Shown here piece by piece: positions 62,006 through 64,000 of a stretch of 64,000 bases of DNA; position 1 is the first letter of the stretch, and each line of letters starts with the position of its first letter. Position numbers and translations under genes: made by a program. Origin of the DNA: Aquimarina sp. Aq107 (GTDB lineage: Bacteria > Bacteroidota > Bacteroidia > Flavobacteriales > Flavobacteriaceae); assembly GCF_943733665.1 (NCBI RefSeq), contig NZ_OX030782.1, positions 4,202,501 to 4,266,500 on the forward strand, given 5' to 3'. The notes beneath the pieces were generated by a model. It saw only the letters and a list, made by a program, of their open reading frames with translations, was not told where the DNA came from and searched no databases.

Positions 62006-64000
62006 ATGAAACAAAGAATTCTGTTTACTATCGCCCTTTCATTCTTAATTGCTTTTGTAGGCAACAGTCAAATTATCTACAGTGATAATTTTGACGAAAA
62101 CATATCAAGTGTAGAACCTACTTCTGCTTATGCCGTGTCATTATCTAATGATAATTTATTAATCAATGCTAATGGTACTGCAGGAGCTTTTAGCCCATTT
62201 AAATATACACTACACAACAATGGTTCTGATGTCTCAATAAATATATCAAACCAAACCAAACTATATATTAAAGTAAAGGGTAGCTCCAACCCGGATTTAA
62301 GAATTGACATCCAAGATGAAGATGGTTTTGTATCTAATCTAAGCCCGTTGTCTATTAGAATAGACAATGAGTTTACTATTTATGAACTAGATTATTCTTC
62401 TAATTTACAAGATGGAGGTTATGGAGGTTCTGATTGTACACAAGCTACAGCTCCTTGCCCTGTAGATCCTTCTAAAATAGCTTTTGTTCAATTTTTTGTA
62501 AATGCTGCAGAAGGAGGATACTCGGGAACTATTGAAATCGATTGGATTTCCTTTGGAGAACCTTTAGAAACACCTCCTCCACCATCCGCATATGAGGTTC
62601 GCTACAATCAAGTATCATATTTAACAGGTAGAAATAAAACCATTAGTGTTGTAGCTCAAAGTAGTTTTAGCAATCAAGCATACACCATACTAGATAACTC
62701 TAACAATACAGTATTATCTGGAACTACAGGAGTATCTTCTTTATGGAGTGATTCTGGAGAACATATTGCGAATGTAGATATTTCTGAAGTGGACACCGAA
62801 GGAACATATCGTTTTCTAATAGATACTGAAGAAATCACCTTTAACGTAAGTACAGATGGGTATGCAGAACTTAGAGAAGAAGCTTTTAAGTACTATTATT
62901 ACAACCGTTCTTCTACGGCATTAGAGTCAACCCATGCAGGTATTTATGCAAGACCAGCGGGAACTCCAGATGATGTAGTTCGTGTGCATTCATCAGCAGC
63001 GACATCTGCACGACCAGAGGGAACAGTAATATCTGCACCAAAAGGATGGTATGACGCGGGAGATTACAACAAATACGTTGTAAACAGTGGAATTAGCACA
63101 TATACCTTATTAGCTGCTTATGAACATTATAAAACGGAATGGCAAAGCTTACAATATAATATTCCTGAACAAGGTGGAGATTTACCTGATATCTTAGATG
63201 AAGTTTTATGGAATTTAGATTGGATGTTAGACATGCAAGACCCTAATGACGGTGGAGTATACCATAAATTAACTGCTAAAAACTTTTCTGGAAGAGTAAT
63301 GCCTGCCGCATATAATTTAGAAAGATTTGTTGTACAAAAATCAACCGCAGCAGCTTTAAATTTTGCTGCTGTAACAGCAGTGGCATCAAGAATATTTTCT
63401 GATTACGAAAGCGTAAGACCTGGATTTAGTGCACAATTAGAACAAGCAGCAAAAGACGCCTATTCTTGGGCAAAAGCTAATCCTGCTATTTATTATAGCC
63501 AAGGGAATGGAACACCTGTTTCTGATATTTCTACTGGAGAATACGGAGATACGAATGTTACCGACGAATTTCAATGGGCAGCAGTAGAACTATTTATTAC
63601 AACTAGAGAAAATACATATCGAGATGACATTGATGTAAGTTCTATTGGAGGAGGAACGCCAAGCTGGCCATATAGTGACCCTCTTGCACTAATTTCAATA
63701 GCTCAATACACTACCAGTTTAGCAAGCTCAATTAACGTTACCGCTGCCAATAGTACTTTAATAAGCACAGCTGATCAATTAAAGAATCAGGTTAATACTT
63801 CTCCAATGAAAACTACAATGTCTACTAACGACTATTCTTGGGGAAGTAACGGAGCAGTAGGAAATCAACTAATCTTACTGATCAGAGCATATGAACTGAC
63901 TCAAGATGAGTCTTATTTAGACGCTGCTTATACAGCGATGGACTATATTTTTGGTAGAAACGGAACTGGTTACTCATATGTAACTGGATTCGGAGATACA
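62006..64000 (+). CDS. Secreted glycoside hydrolase family 9 (endoglucanase), C-terminus outside window
   Basis: The frame is open from the ATG at 62006 to the end of the window (665 codons). A signal peptide (cleavage near NSQ, residue 22) precedes a beta-sandwich, CBM-like domain (about 23-190). Then come a Pro-rich hinge (ETPPPPSAYE), a CelD-type Ig domain (about 195-275, VRYNQVSYLTGRNKTISVV) and the GH9 catalytic domain. The catalytic-base motif DAGD is at residues 350-353 (GWYDAGDYNKYV). It cleaves beta-1,4-glucans such as cellulose or related polymers. The catalytic acid glutamate and any T9SS sorting domain would lie beyond base 64000. Confidence 0.93.
   Translation, partial: MKQRILFTIALSFLIAFVGNSQIIYSDNFDENISSVEPTSAYAVSLSNDNLLINANGTAGAFSPFKYTLHNNGSDVSINISNQTKLYIKVKGSSNPDLRIDIQDEDGFVSNLSPLSIRIDNEFTIYELDYSSNLQDGGYGGSDCTQATAPCPVDPSKIAFVQFFVNAAEGGYSGTIEIDWISFGEPLETPPPPSAYEVRYNQVSYLTGRNKTISVVAQSSFSNQAYTILDNSNNTVLSGTTGVSSLWSDSGEHIANVDISEVDTEGTYRFLIDTEEITFNVSTDGYAELREEAFKYYYYNRSSTALESTHAGIYARPAGTPDDVVRVHSSAATSARPEGTVISAPKGWYDAGDYNKYVVNSGISTYTLLAAYEHYKTEWQSLQYNIPEQGGDLPDILDEVLWNLDWMLDMQDPNDGGVYHKLTAKNFSGRVMPAAYNLERFVVQKSTAAALNFAAVTAVASRIFSDYESVRPGFSAQLEQAAKDAYSWAKANPAIYYSQGNGTPVSDISTGEYGDTNVTDEFQWAAVELFITTRENTYRDDIDVSSIGGGTPSWPYSDPLALISIAQYTTSLASSINVTAANSTLISTADQLKNQVNTSPMKTTMSTNDYSWGSNGAVGNQLILLIRAYELTQDESYLDAAYTAMDYIFGRNGTGYSYVTGFGDT

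Overview
The window is AT-rich bacterial DNA with the marks of a marine Flavobacteriaceae genome (Bacteroidota), perhaps Aquimarina-like; the genus is an inference. Signs are Bacteroidota -7 boxes (TAnnTTTG), A-rich leaders instead of Shine-Dalgarno sites, a type IX secretion (T9SS) sorting domain, PorT-like barrels, LSC-type lipoboxes, paired exbD genes, GYDIA-type GHMP kinase and mevalonate-pathway genes. No rRNA, CRISPR array, insertion sequence or prophage was seen. One tRNA (Ser-GGA) is present.

Layout. 1-700: a truncated CBM21-like lipoprotein, then about 740 bp without genes. 1.4-4.3 kb: lipoprotein, multi-TM protein, histidine kinase and LuxR-type response regulator. 4.5-6.6 kb: rpoN and a membrane protein. 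6.6-11.5 kb: PorT-like barrel and an ExbB/ExbD module in which the exbD pair is duplicated. 11.5-13.6 kb: tRNA-Ser, type I asparaginase, TatD. 13.7-27.6 kb: an accessory block with an ECF sigma factor and its putative anti-sigma/TPR partner, a lipoprotein, a PKD/beta-barrel gene broken by a one-base shift in an A8 run, a TPR-CHAT (caspase-like) protein overlapped by a retropepsin-like protease, a tail-collar protein, a periplasmic-binding-fold protein without signal peptide, and a 1430-residue T9SS protein with eight 109-residue repeats.

27.8-36.5 kb holds an FtsX-type permease, purH and the rod-shape operon mreB-mreC-mreD-mrdA-rodA. 36.6-39.8 kb holds a NucA-type nuclease, then the most interesting locus: a fused C39-like/VKOR/DsbA-like membrane oxidoreductase followed by an unlisted 59-residue double-glycine leader peptide with four cysteines in its core, ending at a clear terminator. 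This looks like a disulfide-bonded secreted peptide with a dedicated oxidoreductase. 39.9-50.1 kb is housekeeping: OppC-like permease, Prc protease, surE-lpxB-NlpC/P60, comEC and a serine hydrolase. 50.3-57.8 kb has a small unknown gene with a paired palindromic operator, a barrel protein, a thioredoxin, and a peptide-use operon (dipeptidyl peptidase IV plus two POT transporters). 58-61.5 kb has HMG-CoA reductase and GYDIA GHMP kinase flanking a small ABC pair. The right edge cuts a secreted family 9 glycoside hydrolase.

All functional calls come from reading motifs by eye; no database search was run.
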